NCBI GenBank assembly: GCA_017464765.1
Contig: JAFTYK010000034.1
Coordinates: 1 to 32,122 of the forward strand
DNA from: Ruminococcus sp.
GTDB taxonomy: Bacteria > Bacillota > Clostridia > Oscillospirales > Acutalibacteraceae
Reading direction: 5' to 3'
Length of the DNA stretch: 32,122 nt
The notes beneath the pieces were generated by a model. It was given only the letters and a program-made list of their open reading frames with translations, did no database searches and was not told the origin of the DNA. Each line of letters opens with the position of its first letter. Position 1 is the stretch's first letter. Below are positions 1 to 8,633 of the stretch, piece by piece. The position numbers were made by a program, and so were the translations under genes.

Positions 1-10
1 AAAAATACAG

Positions 11-139
11 CTTATCAAGAGTGACTGAGGGACAGGCCCTGTGACGTCCGGCAACCTGCTTTGTTGTAAGGTGCTAAATCCTGCGGTATCACCGAGAGAT
101 GAGATCTTCTAACCGCCGGATTGCCGAGCGGTTTTTTTA
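11..139 (+). promoter_or_regulatory. SAM-I (S-box) riboswitch with terminator, upstream of metK
   Basis: The aptamer runs from about 11 to 103. P1 is closed by CTTATC (11-16) and GATGAG (98-103). The core S-box strings CTTATCAAGAG, GAGGGAC, GGCCC, CCGGCAACC and GGTGCTAAATCCTGC are all present in order. It is followed by an intrinsic terminator, AACCGC (111-116) pairing with GCGGTT (128-133), reinforced by an inner CGG/CCG pair and a run of T from 132. S-box elements switch transcription off when S-adenosylmethionine is high, which fits product feedback on metK. The promoter must lie just before base 1, outside the window. Confidence 0.95.
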
Positions 140-194
140 TTGTTGATAATTTATAATTCTATATCCGAAATATAAAATGAAAGGAAATGGTAAT

Positions 195-1376
195 ATGTCA
201 AAGCGTTTATTTACATCAGAATCAGTAACACACGGACATCCGGACAAACTTTGCGACAGAGTTTCTGACGCAATCTTGGACGCTATTTTAGAGCAGGATA
301 AGAATTCTCACGTAGCTTGTGAAACAACAGCTACTACAGGTATCGTTCACGTAATGGGCGAGATTACTACAAATGCCGACGTTGATTTTGAAGCTATCAT
401 CAGAAAGGTTGTTTGTGACACAGGTTACGACAACGACGAGTGCGGTTTCAACGGCAATACCTGTGTAGTTGACATCGCTCTTGATAAACAGTCACCTGAC
501 ATCGCAATGGGTGTCAATAATTCTTTAGAACTTAAAGATGGCGAAGAGCATGAGAATAACCAGATTGGCGCAGGCGATCAGGGAATGATGTTTGGCTATG
601 CTTGTGACGAAACAAAGGAGCTTATGCCACTTCCTGTATCTTTAGCACACAAGCTTTCATATAAATTAAAGCAGGTAAGAGAAGACGGCACGCTTTCGTA
701 TCTTCGTCCTGACGGTAAATCTCAGGTTACAGTTGAGTATGATAACGACAAGGTAGTAAGAGTTGACACAGTTGTTGTATCCACTCAGCACGATGATGAT
801 GTAACCCTCGAGCAGATTAGAGCTGACATTTTAGAATATGTAGTAAAGCCAATCGTACCGGCTGATTTACTCGACGAGAATACTAAGTACTACATCAACC
901 CAACAGGCAGATTTGTTATCGGCGGTCCTGTTGGTGACTCAGGCCTTACAGGCAGAAAGATTATCGTTGATACCTACGGCGGATATTCACGTCACGGTGG
1001 CGGTGCATTCTCAGGAAAAGACCCTACAAAGGTTGACCGCAGTGCGGCTTACTTTGCTCGCTACATCGCTAAGAACATCGTAGCAGCCAAGCTTGCTAGA
1101 AAGTGCGAGGTACAGCTTGCTTACGCTATCGGCGTAGCCGCTCCTGTATCAATAATGGTTGAAACTTTCGGTACTTCAAGCTACACAGACGAAGAATTAG
1201 CAAACGCTGTAAAGAAAGTTTTCGATTGCCGTCCATCAGCTATTATCCGTGAGCTTAAACTCACAGAAACAAAGTATTACGATTTAGCCGCTTACGGCCA
1301 TATGGGTCGAGAAGAGTTAGGCGTAAGATGGGAAGACACAGACAAGGTCGACGCTCTTTTAGAAGCAGTGAAATAA
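195..1376 (+). CDS. metK: S-adenosylmethionine synthase
   Basis: MetK makes S-adenosylmethionine from methionine and ATP in the cytoplasm. The protein is 393 aa, normal for the family, and starts [20 protein letters not shown] with the family ATP/Mg motif GHPDKLCD. It also has [12 protein letters not shown] and [19 protein letters not shown], the two classical signatures. An upstream in-frame ATG at 177 was not chosen: AAGGA at 181-185 is well placed for the ATG at 195. It stands alone, with an S-box riboswitch before it and a strong terminator after it, so SAM level is the likely control. No odd features; identity is very secure. Confidence 0.98.
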   Translation: MSKRLFTSESVTHGHPDKLCDRVSDAILDAILEQDKNSHVACETTATTGIVHVMGEITTNADVDFEAIIRKVVCDTGYDNDECGFNGNTCVVDIALDKQSPDIAMGVNNSLELKDGEEHENNQIGAGDQGMMFGYACDETKELMPLPVSLAHKLSYKLKQVREDGTLSYLRPDGKSQVTVEYDNDKVVRVDTVVVSTQHDDDVTLEQIRADILEYVVKPIVPADLLDENTKYYINPTGRFVIGGPVGDSGLTGRKIIVDTYGGYSRHGGGAFSGKDPTKVDRSAAYFARYIAKNIVAAKLARKCEVQLAYAIGVAAPVSIMVETFGTSSYTDEELANAVKKVFDCRPSAIIRELKLTETKYYDLAAYGHMGREELGVRWEDTDKVDALLEAVK

Positions 1377-1405
1377 TTCATTTTAACAGAATGTATTTAG
1401 CTAAT

Positions 1406-1438
1406 AAAGGCACCAAGTGTAAAAACTTGGTGCCTTTT
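1406..1438 (+). terminator. Intrinsic terminator of metK
   Basis: A 12-bp hairpin is formed by AAAGGCACCAAG (1406-1417) and CTTGGTGCCTTT (1426-1437), with an 8-nt loop and a short T run in the right arm. It lies 29 nt after the metK stop. Confidence 0.9.
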
Positions 1439-1590
1439 ATACTGCAAAAGTTTTCGCTCAGCATTTTATACAATCTCAGGTGGAAAATAATAGTAATTTT
1501 ATCAATTGAATTTGCCCCTGTTTCTTTGTAGTATAATAGTATAAGGGTGTATCTTAACATTTACATAAATAACTTAACGGAGGAATAACT

Positions 1591-2217
1591 ATGAAAAGAA
1601 TAATTAGTATCATACTCATAGCAGTAATGCTTTTAGTGCTATCTGCTACTACAGTTTTTTCTGCTAATGTATATCAGGGAGATTACATTTACGAAGAACG
1701 TTTTCTGGATGAATATCCTCCTGATTATGGAACCTACGAGTATCAGGAATTCTATTATCATCATGTAGACGAAAATGACCCGAATAGCGAAGTTGACTGG
1801 ATACTAGTAGAGGCTATGGTGGGTATGGAGGATAGGTTATACTGCACGAAGATAGGTAATAGGATACTGTTCTTGTATTCTGAAGAATATCCGTTTTCGT
1901 GTGGATATGGAGTGTATGATGTGAAGCAGGATTGCTTTATTAGCCTGGCTAGCAGAGATATTTTTGAAAAATACGAGGATTTAGAAGATGTGGTTAATAA
2001 CAAAGTGCGCATTGGAAGACTTCTCGGTGATACTGACTTAGACAATAGCCTTAGTATACTGGATGCTACTACACTCCAGAGAGGCTTAGTGAATGGTAAA
2101 TATAGTGAAAAATATAGCATGGCATATGAAGTAGCTGATTTTGACCTTGACTATAATGTGACAGTAATGGACGCTACTGCTATCCAGATGCATTTAGCAG
2201 GTATCAAAAGCGAGTAA
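1591..2217 (+). CDS. Secreted protein with C-terminal dockerin type I domain
   Basis: A 208-aa exported protein. Residues 1-24 form a signal peptide (KR start, hydrophobic core, likely cut after VFSA). The middle, about 25-140, is acidic and rich in Tyr, Asp and Glu, and I do not recognise it. The C-terminus carries two dockerin calcium loops, GDTDLDNSLSILDATTLQ and ADFDLDYNVTVMDATAIQ, each with Asp at loop positions 1, 3, 5 and 12 followed by a helix. Dockerins plug into cohesins of scaffoldins, so this is probably a non-catalytic cellulosome or surface component. The ribosome site GGAGG precedes the ATG. It is a neighbour of a second dockerin gene but is separated from it by a hairpin, so they are probably separate units. 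Confidence 0.85.
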   Translation: MKRIISIILIAVMLLVLSATTVFSANVYQGDYIYEERFLDEYPPDYGTYEYQEFYYHHVDENDPNSEVDWILVEAMVGMEDRLYCTKIGNRILFLYSEEYPFSCGYGVYDVKQDCFISLASRDIFEKYEDLEDVVNNKVRIGRLLGDTDLDNSLSILDATTLQRGLVNGKYSEKYSMAYEVADFDLDYNVTVMDATAIQMHLAGIKSE

Positions 2218-2236
2218 AAGTAAAATAGCAATAATT

Positions 2237-2275
2237 TATCCCCACCTGGATTTTGCACAGGTGGGGATACTTATT
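2237..2275 (+). terminator. Hairpin terminator after first dockerin gene
   Basis: TATCCCCACCTG (2237-2248) pairs with CAGGTGGGGATA (2258-2269), a 12-bp perfect stem. The T tract after it is weak (CTTATTGTT), so termination may be partial. Confidence 0.75.
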
Positions 2276-2475
2276 GTTAGTTCAATTTTTTAGAAATGAA
2301 ACACTTGGATGGACTAAAGTGTTTTGTATATGGAAGAAGTTTTGGGTTAGGATATGTCAATATATACAACCTGTTTATGTGTGTTTTGTGTATTTTGATA
2401 CTGTTCTATTTGTTATATATGTGTTAGAATAAAAATGTAAGAAACTTTGTCTAAATAACTAAAGGAGGAGATTTT

Positions 2476-3390
2476 ATGAAGGGATTAAATAAACTATTTT
2501 CTTTTATCTTAGCCTTTGTTATGATTAGCTGTTGTACGCTTTCTGCAAATGCATATATTATATACGGAGAGTATGGGGACGTTGACCGTGACTTAGATGT
2601 AGATATATTTGATGCAACTTATCTTCAAAGGTATTTAGCAGGCTTGGAAAGTGTAGTTGATGATGCTTACGAAGCATGTGATGTTGATGCAGATGGTAAT
2701 ATAAGTGTTATAGATGCCACGTTCATTCAAAGATATTTAGCACGAATGATTTCTGGTTTTCCTGCAGGTGGTGGGTATGAAGTTTATGATATTATTTATG
2801 ATATAATGGTTGATTGTGATTCAGGAAAAGCTATGGTTGGTATTCCTGTTGATTTTATTGTTTATGGTTTAGTTCAACCGGGTCCCGCAACGATTAAGTT
2901 GCTTGTTGATGATGTATGTGTTGCAGAGGATGTGCAGACAGGTAGTGATATTTTTGACCATCGTATCAGCTATACGTTTGAACAAGCCGGTACATACGAT
3001 GTTAAAGTGTGCCTTTATGATAAGATCGGAAAGAGTGAACAGATTTTACCGATAAAAGACTATGTAGTAGTTGAACAGCCTTTGGATAAAACAAAACCAA
3101 TTGTAACATCTGTTATAGCTAATACTTCGATAACATGGACACCGGAGTTTACAGCCAGGGCTGTGTTTGGAACAGCACCCTATGAGTATAAATTCGTATT
3201 AATAAATAATGGTGAAATTGTCCAAACTCAGGAGTTCTCCGAAGATAATACTTTCTTAGTAGAGGAATTACCTGAATACGCCAAAGCTATTATTCAGGTG
3301 ACAGTAAGAGATGCCAACGGCTACGAAGCAACTGATGATACAGTTTATATGATGTGGATTCCTCTTCCGGGATGTGCAAAACCTGAATAA
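2476..3390 (+). CDS. Secreted protein, N-terminal dockerin plus Ig-like domains
   Basis: A 304-aa exported protein with a signal peptide of about 26 aa ending SANA. Directly after it comes a dockerin type I module at about 33-93, with loops GDVDRDLDVDIFDATYLQ and CDVDADGNISVIDATFIQ, both with intact Asp ligands and each followed by QRYLA. Residues of about 100-200 and 205-300 look like two beta-sandwich (Ig or PKD-like) repeats: each contains a strand-rich pattern and phrases such as TFEQAGTYDVKVCLYD and AIIQVTVRDANGYEATDD. No catalytic domain is visible. An N-terminal dockerin is the reverse of the usual layout. The likely role is a binding or spacer subunit docked on a cohesin. The ribosome site AAAGGAGGAG is strong. 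Confidence 0.82.
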   Translation: MKGLNKLFSFILAFVMISCCTLSANAYIIYGEYGDVDRDLDVDIFDATYLQRYLAGLESVVDDAYEACDVDADGNISVIDATFIQRYLARMISGFPAGGGYEVYDIIYDIMVDCDSGKAMVGIPVDFIVYGLVQPGPATIKLLVDDVCVAEDVQTGSDIFDHRISYTFEQAGTYDVKVCLYDKIGKSEQILPIKDYVVVEQPLDKTKPIVTSVIANTSITWTPEFTARAVFGTAPYEYKFVLINNGEIVQTQEFSEDNTFLVEELPEYAKAIIQVTVRDANGYEATDDTVYMMWIPLPGCAKPE

Positions 3391-3410
3391 TTTAAAAATA
3401 ATTCTTTAAA

Positions 3411-3450
3411 CAAGTATCCCCCTGTTTTACAGGGGGATACTTGTTTAGTT
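3411..3450. terminator. Bidirectional terminator between dockerin gene and mazF
   Basis: CAAGTATCCCCCTG (3411-3424) pairs with CAGGGGGATACTTG (3430-3443), a perfect 14-bp stem with a 5-nt loop. It has T-rich flanks on both strands and sits between two convergent genes. Confidence 0.88.
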
Positions 3451-3452
3451 AC

Positions 3453-3800
3453 TTATGTAACTAGTCCGAATGATACTGAAATCGCGTTGTTTATTTCTTT
3501 CATAGAATTTTCAGATACCGTACCCATTTTCTCCTTGAGTCGCTTTTTGTCGATTGTGCGAACTTGTTCTAGTAGAACAACGCTGTCTTTACTTAGTCCG
3601 CTTGTCTGTGCGCCTATTGCGATGTGGGTTGGTAGCTTTGCTTTTGTTTGTTGGCTTGTGATAGCGGCTGCGATGACGGTAGGGGAAAAGCGGTTGCCAA
3701 CGTCGTTCTGCACAATGAGTACAGGTCTTATTCCGCCTTGTTCCGAACCAATCACAGGGCTTAAGTCCGCGTAGTAAATATCTCCTCGCTTAATGTTCAA
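3453..3800 (-). CDS. mazF: MazF/PemK-type endoribonuclease toxin (NdoA-like)
   Basis: A 115-aa protein matching the length and layout of the Bacillus NdoA/MazF toxin, a sequence-specific mRNA interferase. It starts [20 protein letters not shown], then [12 protein letters not shown] and AAAITSQ. Arg25 and Thr48, the residues known to be needed for catalysis in B. subtilis MazF, are both present at the same positions. The start is TTG at 3800, with GGAGTG about 10 nt ahead. In most Firmicutes a small MazE antitoxin gene lies directly upstream; here only about 100 nt separate it from the neighbouring transporter and no antitoxin reading frame fits. Either the antitoxin is elsewhere or the gene is solitary. 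Confidence 0.93.
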   Translation of the reverse strand: MNIKRGDIYYADLSPVIGSEQGGIRPVLIVQNDVGNRFSPTVIAAAITSQQTKAKLPTHIAIGAQTSGLSKDSVVLLEQVRTIDKKRLKEKMGTVSENSMKEINNAISVSFGLVT

Positions 3801-3903
3801 GCTGTTTTCACTCCGAATAGTTTATTGTACTAATAGTTTTGTCAGGTTTAACTTTTTTATTCCATAGTACATAATATTTTGGAGCGATTAATTTGTGATA
3901 TTT

Positions 3904-5064
3904 TTAAACGTAGCTTCTGTCAATAGTGAGAACAACAAAGTAGTTTTCCCATCTTTCTTTAACAATGCTCTGAACCTTTTCCATGATTTCATCGTCGTTC
4001 ATTTTCAGTTCAAAAGGAACAACAACGTCGAAAATGAGGTTTGTGTGAGTTGTGCCGGGTACCATTCGAAAATCGTGGATAGTCGCTTCTTTATGTAGCT
4101 TTGTGATAAGGAGAGCAACCTCGTCTCTTGTTTTTCTTGTGCTTTCGTTATGAATGTCGATAGGGTCCATGTGGATAGTTGTTTCGACAGAAAGCTTTTC
4201 GTAAAGGTCTTTTTCGATTGTGTCAATAACATCGTGGATTTCATATATATCTTCAGTTCCGTCAACCTCTGCGTGAAGAGAGATAAGCTGTCTTCCAGGA
4301 CCGTAGTCGTGAACTACCATATCGTGAATACCGTGAACTTTATCGTAGCTCATAACAAGTGAGTAAACTTTCTCGACCAGCTCTTCGTCAGGTTTTGTGC
4401 CAAGCAGAGGAGCAATAGTTTCTTTCGCTGAATTGATTCCTGCGTAAAAAATGAAAAGTGAAACGAGAATACCGCAGTATCCGTCGATGTTGATACCCGT
4501 GAATCGGGTGAATACCATCGAAAGTAAAACTACTAGGGTAGCCACAGAGTCAGTTACACAGTCCATAGCTGTGGCCTTCATACCCGCTGAGTTGATTTTC
4601 TTGCCGATAGAACGGTTATAGAAGAACATATACATCTTGATACAGATTGAAATAACGAGAATTCCCATCGCAAGCAAACTGCTATCCATTTCCTGTGGAT
4701 TAAAAATCTTATCAAGTGATGTTGTGAAAAGCTCAAAAGCTACTACAATAATAGCGATTGAAATGCCAAGTCCCGAAAGGTATTCGATTCTGCCGTGACC
4801 GAACGGATGCTTTGTGTCAGGCTTCATACCAGCAAATTTAAAGCCGATGAGCGAAATGAACGATGAGCCTGCGTCACTTAAGTTGTTGAAAGCGTCGGCT
4901 GTGATAGCGATAGATGAGCTGATAATACCCGCAAAATACTTGATGCCGAACAGTACAATATTAAGGAAAATTCCGACACTGCTGCAAAGTACACCTAAAG
5001 CGCGTCTGCTTTTAGCTTCGTCGCTTGTATCTTTAACGAAAAGCTTTTTTAGTAGTGAAATCAT
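3904..5064 (-). CDS. Cation diffusion facilitator (CDF) family metal efflux transporter
   Basis: A 386-aa inner-membrane protein of the CDF family, which exports divalent metals (Zn, Mn, Fe, Co or Cd) by proton antiport. The N-terminal half has about six membrane segments. TM2 carries the metal-site motif DAFNNLSD (Asp57 and Asp64), followed by HPFGHGRIEY (86-95), the family signature. A matching metal pair is suggested by MDCVTDS in TM5. The cytosolic C-terminal domain (from about 290) includes HDMVVHDYGPG and LHAEVDG, typical of the CDF zinc-transporter dimerisation domain. The metal cannot be read from sequence. The start ATG has GGAGGG ahead of it. It is divergent from a DMT permease, with overlapping promoters. 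Confidence 0.93.
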   Translation of the reverse strand: MISLLKKLFVKDTSDEAKSRRALGVLCSSVGIFLNIVLFGIKYFAGIISSSIAITADAFNNLSDAGSSFISLIGFKFAGMKPDTKHPFGHGRIEYLSGLGISIAIIVVAFELFTTSLDKIFNPQEMDSSLLAMGILVISICIKMYMFFYNRSIGKKINSAGMKATAMDCVTDSVATLVVLLSMVFTRFTGINIDGYCGILVSLFIFYAGINSAKETIAPLLGTKPDEELVEKVYSLVMSYDKVHGIHDMVVHDYGPGRQLISLHAEVDGTEDIYEIHDVIDTIEKDLYEKLSVETTIHMDPIDIHNESTRKTRDEVALLITKLHKEATIHDFRMVPGTTHTNLIFDVVVPFELKMNDDEIMEKVQSIVKERWENYFVVLTIDRSYV

Positions 5065-5091
5065 ATTTACCCTCCAATGTGAACTTGCTAA

Positions 5092-5119
5092 ATTATACCA
5101 TATATTTTGAAATTTTCAA
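5092..5119 (-). promoter_or_regulatory. Sigma-A promoter for the CDF transporter
   Basis: On the minus strand, -35 TTGAAA (5114-5119), a 16-bp spacer and -10 TATAAT (5092-5097), with TGG just before the -10 (extended -10). It overlaps the divergent promoter of the DMT permease gene. Confidence 0.65.
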
Positions 5120-5135
5120 TCACAGGGTGTATAAT
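5107..5135 (+). promoter_or_regulatory. Sigma-A promoter for the DMT permease
   Basis: -35 TTGAAA (5107-5112), a 17-bp spacer and -10 TATAAT (5130-5135), 20 nt before the chosen ATG. Both -35 boxes here are halves of one palindrome, TTGAAATTTTCAA (5107-5119). Confidence 0.7.
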
Positions 5136-5154
5136 AAATATCGGAAGTGATTTT

Positions 5155-6036
5155 ATGAAATTAAAAAGTAAGAACAGAGCGATAATTTTTCTGATAACTT
5201 CAGCATTTTTCTTTGCGTTGATGAATGCTTTTGTGAGGCTTTCGGGCGATTTGCCGACCTTTCAGAAAATGTTTTTCAGAAATCTTATTGCCGCAGGAAT
5301 AGCTTTGATAATTCTACTGAAGAATAAAACTTCGTTTAAACCTTACAACGTCAAGAACCTGCCGTTTCTCTTGCTTCGAACACTATTCGGACTGCTCGGC
5401 GTGTTCTGTAATTTTTACGCTGTTGACCATTTGCTTTTAAGCGATGCGTCAATACTGAATAAGATGTCACCGTTTTTCGTTGTTATTTTTTCTTTTCTGA
5501 TACTAAAAGAGAAGCCGAGCTTTATTCAGATTTTAGCGGTTGCGGGAGCTTTTTTTGGTGCGTTATTTGTGATTAAGCCGAGCTTTCAGAATACAGATTT
5601 ACTGCCTGCTCTTATCGGATTTTTCGGCGGTGCTTGCGCAGGTGTTGCCTATACATTTGTGAGAAAGTGTACTCTTTGTGGTGAACACAGTGCCTACGTT
5701 GTGTTTTTCTTTTCGTCAGCAAGTACGCTTATAACGTTGCCACTATTTATCGTTAACTACGAGCCGATGAGTTTGTATCAGCTTGTGATGTTACTTTTAG
5801 CGGGGGTTTCTGCCGCTGGTGGTCAGTTTATGATTACACTTGCGTACAAAAACGCTCCGTCAAAAGAAATATCTGTCTACGATTTTTCTCAGCTTATTTT
5901 CTCAGCAGGGCTTGGATTTGTACTTTTCTCTCAGGTGCCTGATTTGTATTCAGTCATAGGTTATGTAATTATCATACTGATGGCGGTGTTAAGCTTTCTT
6001 TATAACAATAAACTTTTGTGGTTTAAAAATAAGTAA
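5155..6036 (+). CDS. EamA-family (DMT superfamily) permease
   Basis: A 293-aa membrane protein with about ten hydrophobic segments arranged as two EamA repeats, as in drug/metabolite transporters. The first repeat (about 10-140) contains FFALMNAFVRLSG and FFVVIFSFLILKEKPS, the latter the common end-of-repeat ILKE motif. The second (about 150-285) contains GGACAGVAYTFVRKC and ends in a lysine-rich tail. Substrate is unknown: amino acids, nucleosides or metabolites are all possible. The ATG at 5155 is preferred over an in-frame TTG at 5107, because the latter lies in the -35 box and GGAAGTGA precedes the ATG. It is monocistronic, ended by a hairpin. Confidence 0.9.
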   Translation: MKLKSKNRAIIFLITSAFFFALMNAFVRLSGDLPTFQKMFFRNLIAAGIALIILLKNKTSFKPYNVKNLPFLLLRTLFGLLGVFCNFYAVDHLLLSDASILNKMSPFFVVIFSFLILKEKPSFIQILAVAGAFFGALFVIKPSFQNTDLLPALIGFFGGACAGVAYTFVRKCTLCGEHSAYVVFFFSSASTLITLPLFIVNYEPMSLYQLVMLLLAGVSAAGGQFMITLAYKNAPSKEISVYDFSQLIFSAGLGFVLFSQVPDLYSVIGYVIIILMAVLSFLYNNKLLWFKNK

Positions 6037-6040
6037 ACTA

Positions 6041-6066
6041 AAAGGCGGGTCAGATGACTCGCCTTT
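6041..6066. terminator. Bidirectional terminator between DMT permease and xdhD
   Basis: AAAGGCGGGTC (6041-6051) pairs with GACTCGCCTTT (6056-6066) with one G-T pair and a 4-nt loop. It sits between convergent genes; the T tract is better on the minus strand (TTTTAGTTT). Confidence 0.7.
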
Positions 6067-6073
6067 AGTGTTG

Positions 6074-8632
6074 TTATTTCTTCTTTTGATATGGAGTGTC
6101 GCCAAGCGGAAGCTTAGTTCGTAGCTTTTTGTCGCGGTTATAGTATGCTAAAGCTACCGCAGGTGGGGTAGGAATGGAGCATATTTCTCCAATACCTTTA
6201 GCTCCGAACGCGAGTGTTGTGTCAGGCTTTGAGATAATAAGCGGAGTGACGTTTGGTGTCATATCAGCTCTGAAAAGACCGAGTGTGCCTAGTTTCTTCT
6301 TCGGCTTTCCGTTTTCTAGCGGAAAATCTTCGGTGAGTGAATAGCCTAAACTCATCACAACACCGCCCTCAATCTGACCTTCAATAGCTTTCGGGTTGAC
6401 CGCAGTTCCTACGTCGTGAGCGGCGACTACTTCTTTGATTTTGTTTTCATCGTCGAGTATTACAAGATGCGTCGCGTAGCTGTAAGCAATATGACTTATC
6501 GGATTTTCTTTTTCACTTCCGATTTTATCCGTTACACCAGTGTATTCTCCTAAATACTCTTTTCCGTCTAAATTTTCAAGTGAGCCAAACTTTTCTAAAT
6601 CAGTTTTCAAAAGCTTTGCAGCTCGTACTGCCGCTTCACCCGTAAATAAAGTCTGTCTAGAAGCTGTAGTATTTCCTGCGTTTGGAGCAACCGTAGTATC
6701 AGGAGTGCAGTACTTGATTTTGTTTAGTGGTAGTGAACTTGCTTGAGCGATCATCTGCACCTGAACGGTACCCATGCCCTGACCGATACACGCCGCACTT
6801 GAGTGAATATAAGCGATGCCGTTCTTTACTTTGATTTTACATCTTCCCGTATCAGGAACGCCCACCCCCAGACCGCTGTTTTTAATAGCACACGCTATAC
6901 CGCAGTCAGGATTTTTTTCGTAAATTTCACGAACAGCATCTAGGGTTTCGATAAGTGCAGTTGATTTGTCCGCAATCTGTCCGTTTGGGAGAACATCGCC
7001 TGGTTTTAGAGCGTTTATGTAACGAATCTCAAAAGGTGAGATGCCAACCATCTCAGCTAGCTGATTGAGGTTCTGCTCGGTAGCAAAACAGCTTTGTGTA
7101 ACGCCAAAGCCTCTGAAAGCTCCTGCAGGTGGGTTGTTTGTGTAAACCGCCTGCCCAAAAATATCTATAACCTGATAGTTGTACGGACCCGCCGCGTGAG
7201 TGCATGCTCTTTGAAGAACAGGACCACCTAAAGATGCGTATGCTCCTGTGTCAGAGATGATTTTTGCTTTCATAGCGGTGAGTTTTCCGAATTCATCGCA
7301 AGCTGTTGTGAATTCCATCTCCATAGCGTGACGTTTCGGATGAACGAGCAGGCTTTCATCACGGCTTAGCTTTACTTTTACAGGCAAGCCTGTTTTTAAT
7401 GCTAAAATAGCCGCGTGGTGCTGAACGCTCATATCTTCCTTGCCGCCGAAACCACCGCCAACCATAGCCGCAGTAACTCTGACTTTTTCAAGCGGTAACC
7501 CTGTAGCTTCTGCACATTCTTTTTGTGTCTGATAAATTCCCTGATCACCGCTGATTATATGTACTCCGCCGTCTTCAGGAAAAGCAACAGCGCATTCAAC
7601 TTCCATGAATGCGTGGTCTGTGAAAGGCAGGCTGTAGTGCGTGGTTACTTTGTACTTGCTGTTTTTTATAACCTCGTCGGCGTTTCCTCTTACCAAATGT
7701 TCAGTTGATAGAATATTTCCGTTTTCGTGAACGAGGGGAGCGTTTTCTTTCAGCGCTTCTTGTGGGGAAAATACAGCAGGAAGTTCAACGTATTTGACCT
7801 TTATAGCTTTCTTTGCTTTTTCAACACATTCACGTGTTTTGCCTGCGACTAGTGCAATAGCGTCGCCTAAATAATGGGTGATACCTCCAACAGGAATCAG
7901 CACGTCCCAGTCTTTTTTTAGGTGACCAATTTTTTGATTACCGTCTAAATCGTCAGCGGTCACTATCGCTACGACGCCTTCAATTTTCAAAGCCTCAGTT
8001 GTATCTATAGACAGAATCCTCGCTCTTGGATATTCACTTCTAAGAGCCGAGCCGTGTATCATATTATCAAAGTAAACATCATCAGCAAAAATCGCTGTGC
8101 CGAGAGTTTTGTCTTTAGCGTCAACTCTGTGCATGCTCTCGCCTAAAAGTCCCGTGAAGTCAGTTTCAGGGACATCGCTATTTTCTCTTATGATTTTAGC
8201 GGATAGCATAATCGCGTCAATGATTTTCTTGTATCCTGTACAGCGACATATATTGTTTTTGATAGCTTTTTTAACATCATCGCGAGTAGGGGCAGAATTT
8301 TTGTCAATCAGCGCTTTTGCACATAGCACCATACCCGGGATACAGTAACCGCACTGAACCGCACCTGCGCTTGAAAAAGCGTAGCTGTACACTCTTTTTT
8401 CGTAGTCACTTAAGCCTTCGGTAGTGAGAATAGTTTTTCCGTCGAATTTACTGACAGAAAAAATACACGCTCTCTCTACTTTTCCGTCAACAAGCACGCT
8501 ACAGGTACCACACGCTCCCTGAGAACATCCGTCTTTAACAGATGTAAGACGCAATTCGTCGCGTAAAAATCTCATCAAAGTTACGTTTTCTGTTACGGTA
8601 TATATTTCTCCGTTGACTTTGAAAGTTGCCAT
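6074..8632 (-). CDS. xdhD: Selenium-dependent xanthine dehydrogenase-like molybdenum hydroxylase (fused 2Fe-2S and Moco domains)
   Basis: An 852-aa xanthine oxidase-family enzyme. Residues 1-80 are a plant-ferredoxin-type 2Fe-2S domain (Cys36, 41, 44, 56), and 81-150 the second 2Fe-2S domain (Cys94, 97, 129, 131). From about 165 come the molybdopterin domains, with VGGGFGGKED (391-400), GAFRGFG (504-510) and GAKGIGE (810-816). Glu399, Arg475 and Glu816 line up with bovine XDH Glu802, Arg880 and Glu1261, which fits a purine substrate. There is no FAD domain. Length and fusion match the family called selenium-dependent xanthine dehydrogenase (E. coli XdhD-like), known next to ygfJ, yqeB, yqeC and selD. 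It starts 1 nt after ygfJ, with AGAGG ahead. Purine hydroxylation (xanthine/urate chemistry) is an inference; the active-site match supports it. Confidence 0.9.
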   Translation of the reverse strand: MATFKVNGEIYTVTENVTLMRFLRDELRLTSVKDGCSQGACGTCSVLVDGKVERACIFSVSKFDGKTILTTEGLSDYEKRVYSYAFSSAGAVQCGYCIPGMVLCAKALIDKNSAPTRDDVKKAIKNNICRCTGYKKIIDAIMLSAKIIRENSDVPETDFTGLLGESMHRVDAKDKTLGTAIFADDVYFDNMIHGSALRSEYPRARILSIDTTEALKIEGVVAIVTADDLDGNQKIGHLKKDWDVLIPVGGITHYLGDAIALVAGKTRECVEKAKKAIKVKYVELPAVFSPQEALKENAPLVHENGNILSTEHLVRGNADEVIKNSKYKVTTHYSLPFTDHAFMEVECAVAFPEDGGVHIISGDQGIYQTQKECAEATGLPLEKVRVTAAMVGGGFGGKEDMSVQHHAAILALKTGLPVKVKLSRDESLLVHPKRHAMEMEFTTACDEFGKLTAMKAKIISDTGAYASLGGPVLQRACTHAAGPYNYQVIDIFGQAVYTNNPPAGAFRGFGVTQSCFATEQNLNQLAEMVGISPFEIRYINALKPGDVLPNGQIADKSTALIETLDAVREIYEKNPDCGIACAIKNSGLGVGVPDTGRCKIKVKNGIAYIHSSAACIGQGMGTVQVQMIAQASSLPLNKIKYCTPDTTVAPNAGNTTASRQTLFTGEAAVRAAKLLKTDLEKFGSLENLDGKEYLGEYTGVTDKIGSEKENPISHIAYSYATHLVILDDENKIKEVVAAHDVGTAVNPKAIEGQIEGGVVMSLGYSLTEDFPLENGKPKKKLGTLGLFRADMTPNVTPLIISKPDTTLAFGAKGIGEICSIPTPPAVALAYYNRDKKLRTKLPLGDTPYQKKK

Positions 8633-8633
8633 T

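Noticed and set aside
1378-1560. Minus-strand frame of 60 codons after metK
   Set aside because: It runs through the metK terminator and has no protein-like features.
5107-5154. Earlier TTG start for the DMT permease
   Set aside because: It overlaps the promoter, and the ATG at 5155 is preceded by GGAAGTGA.
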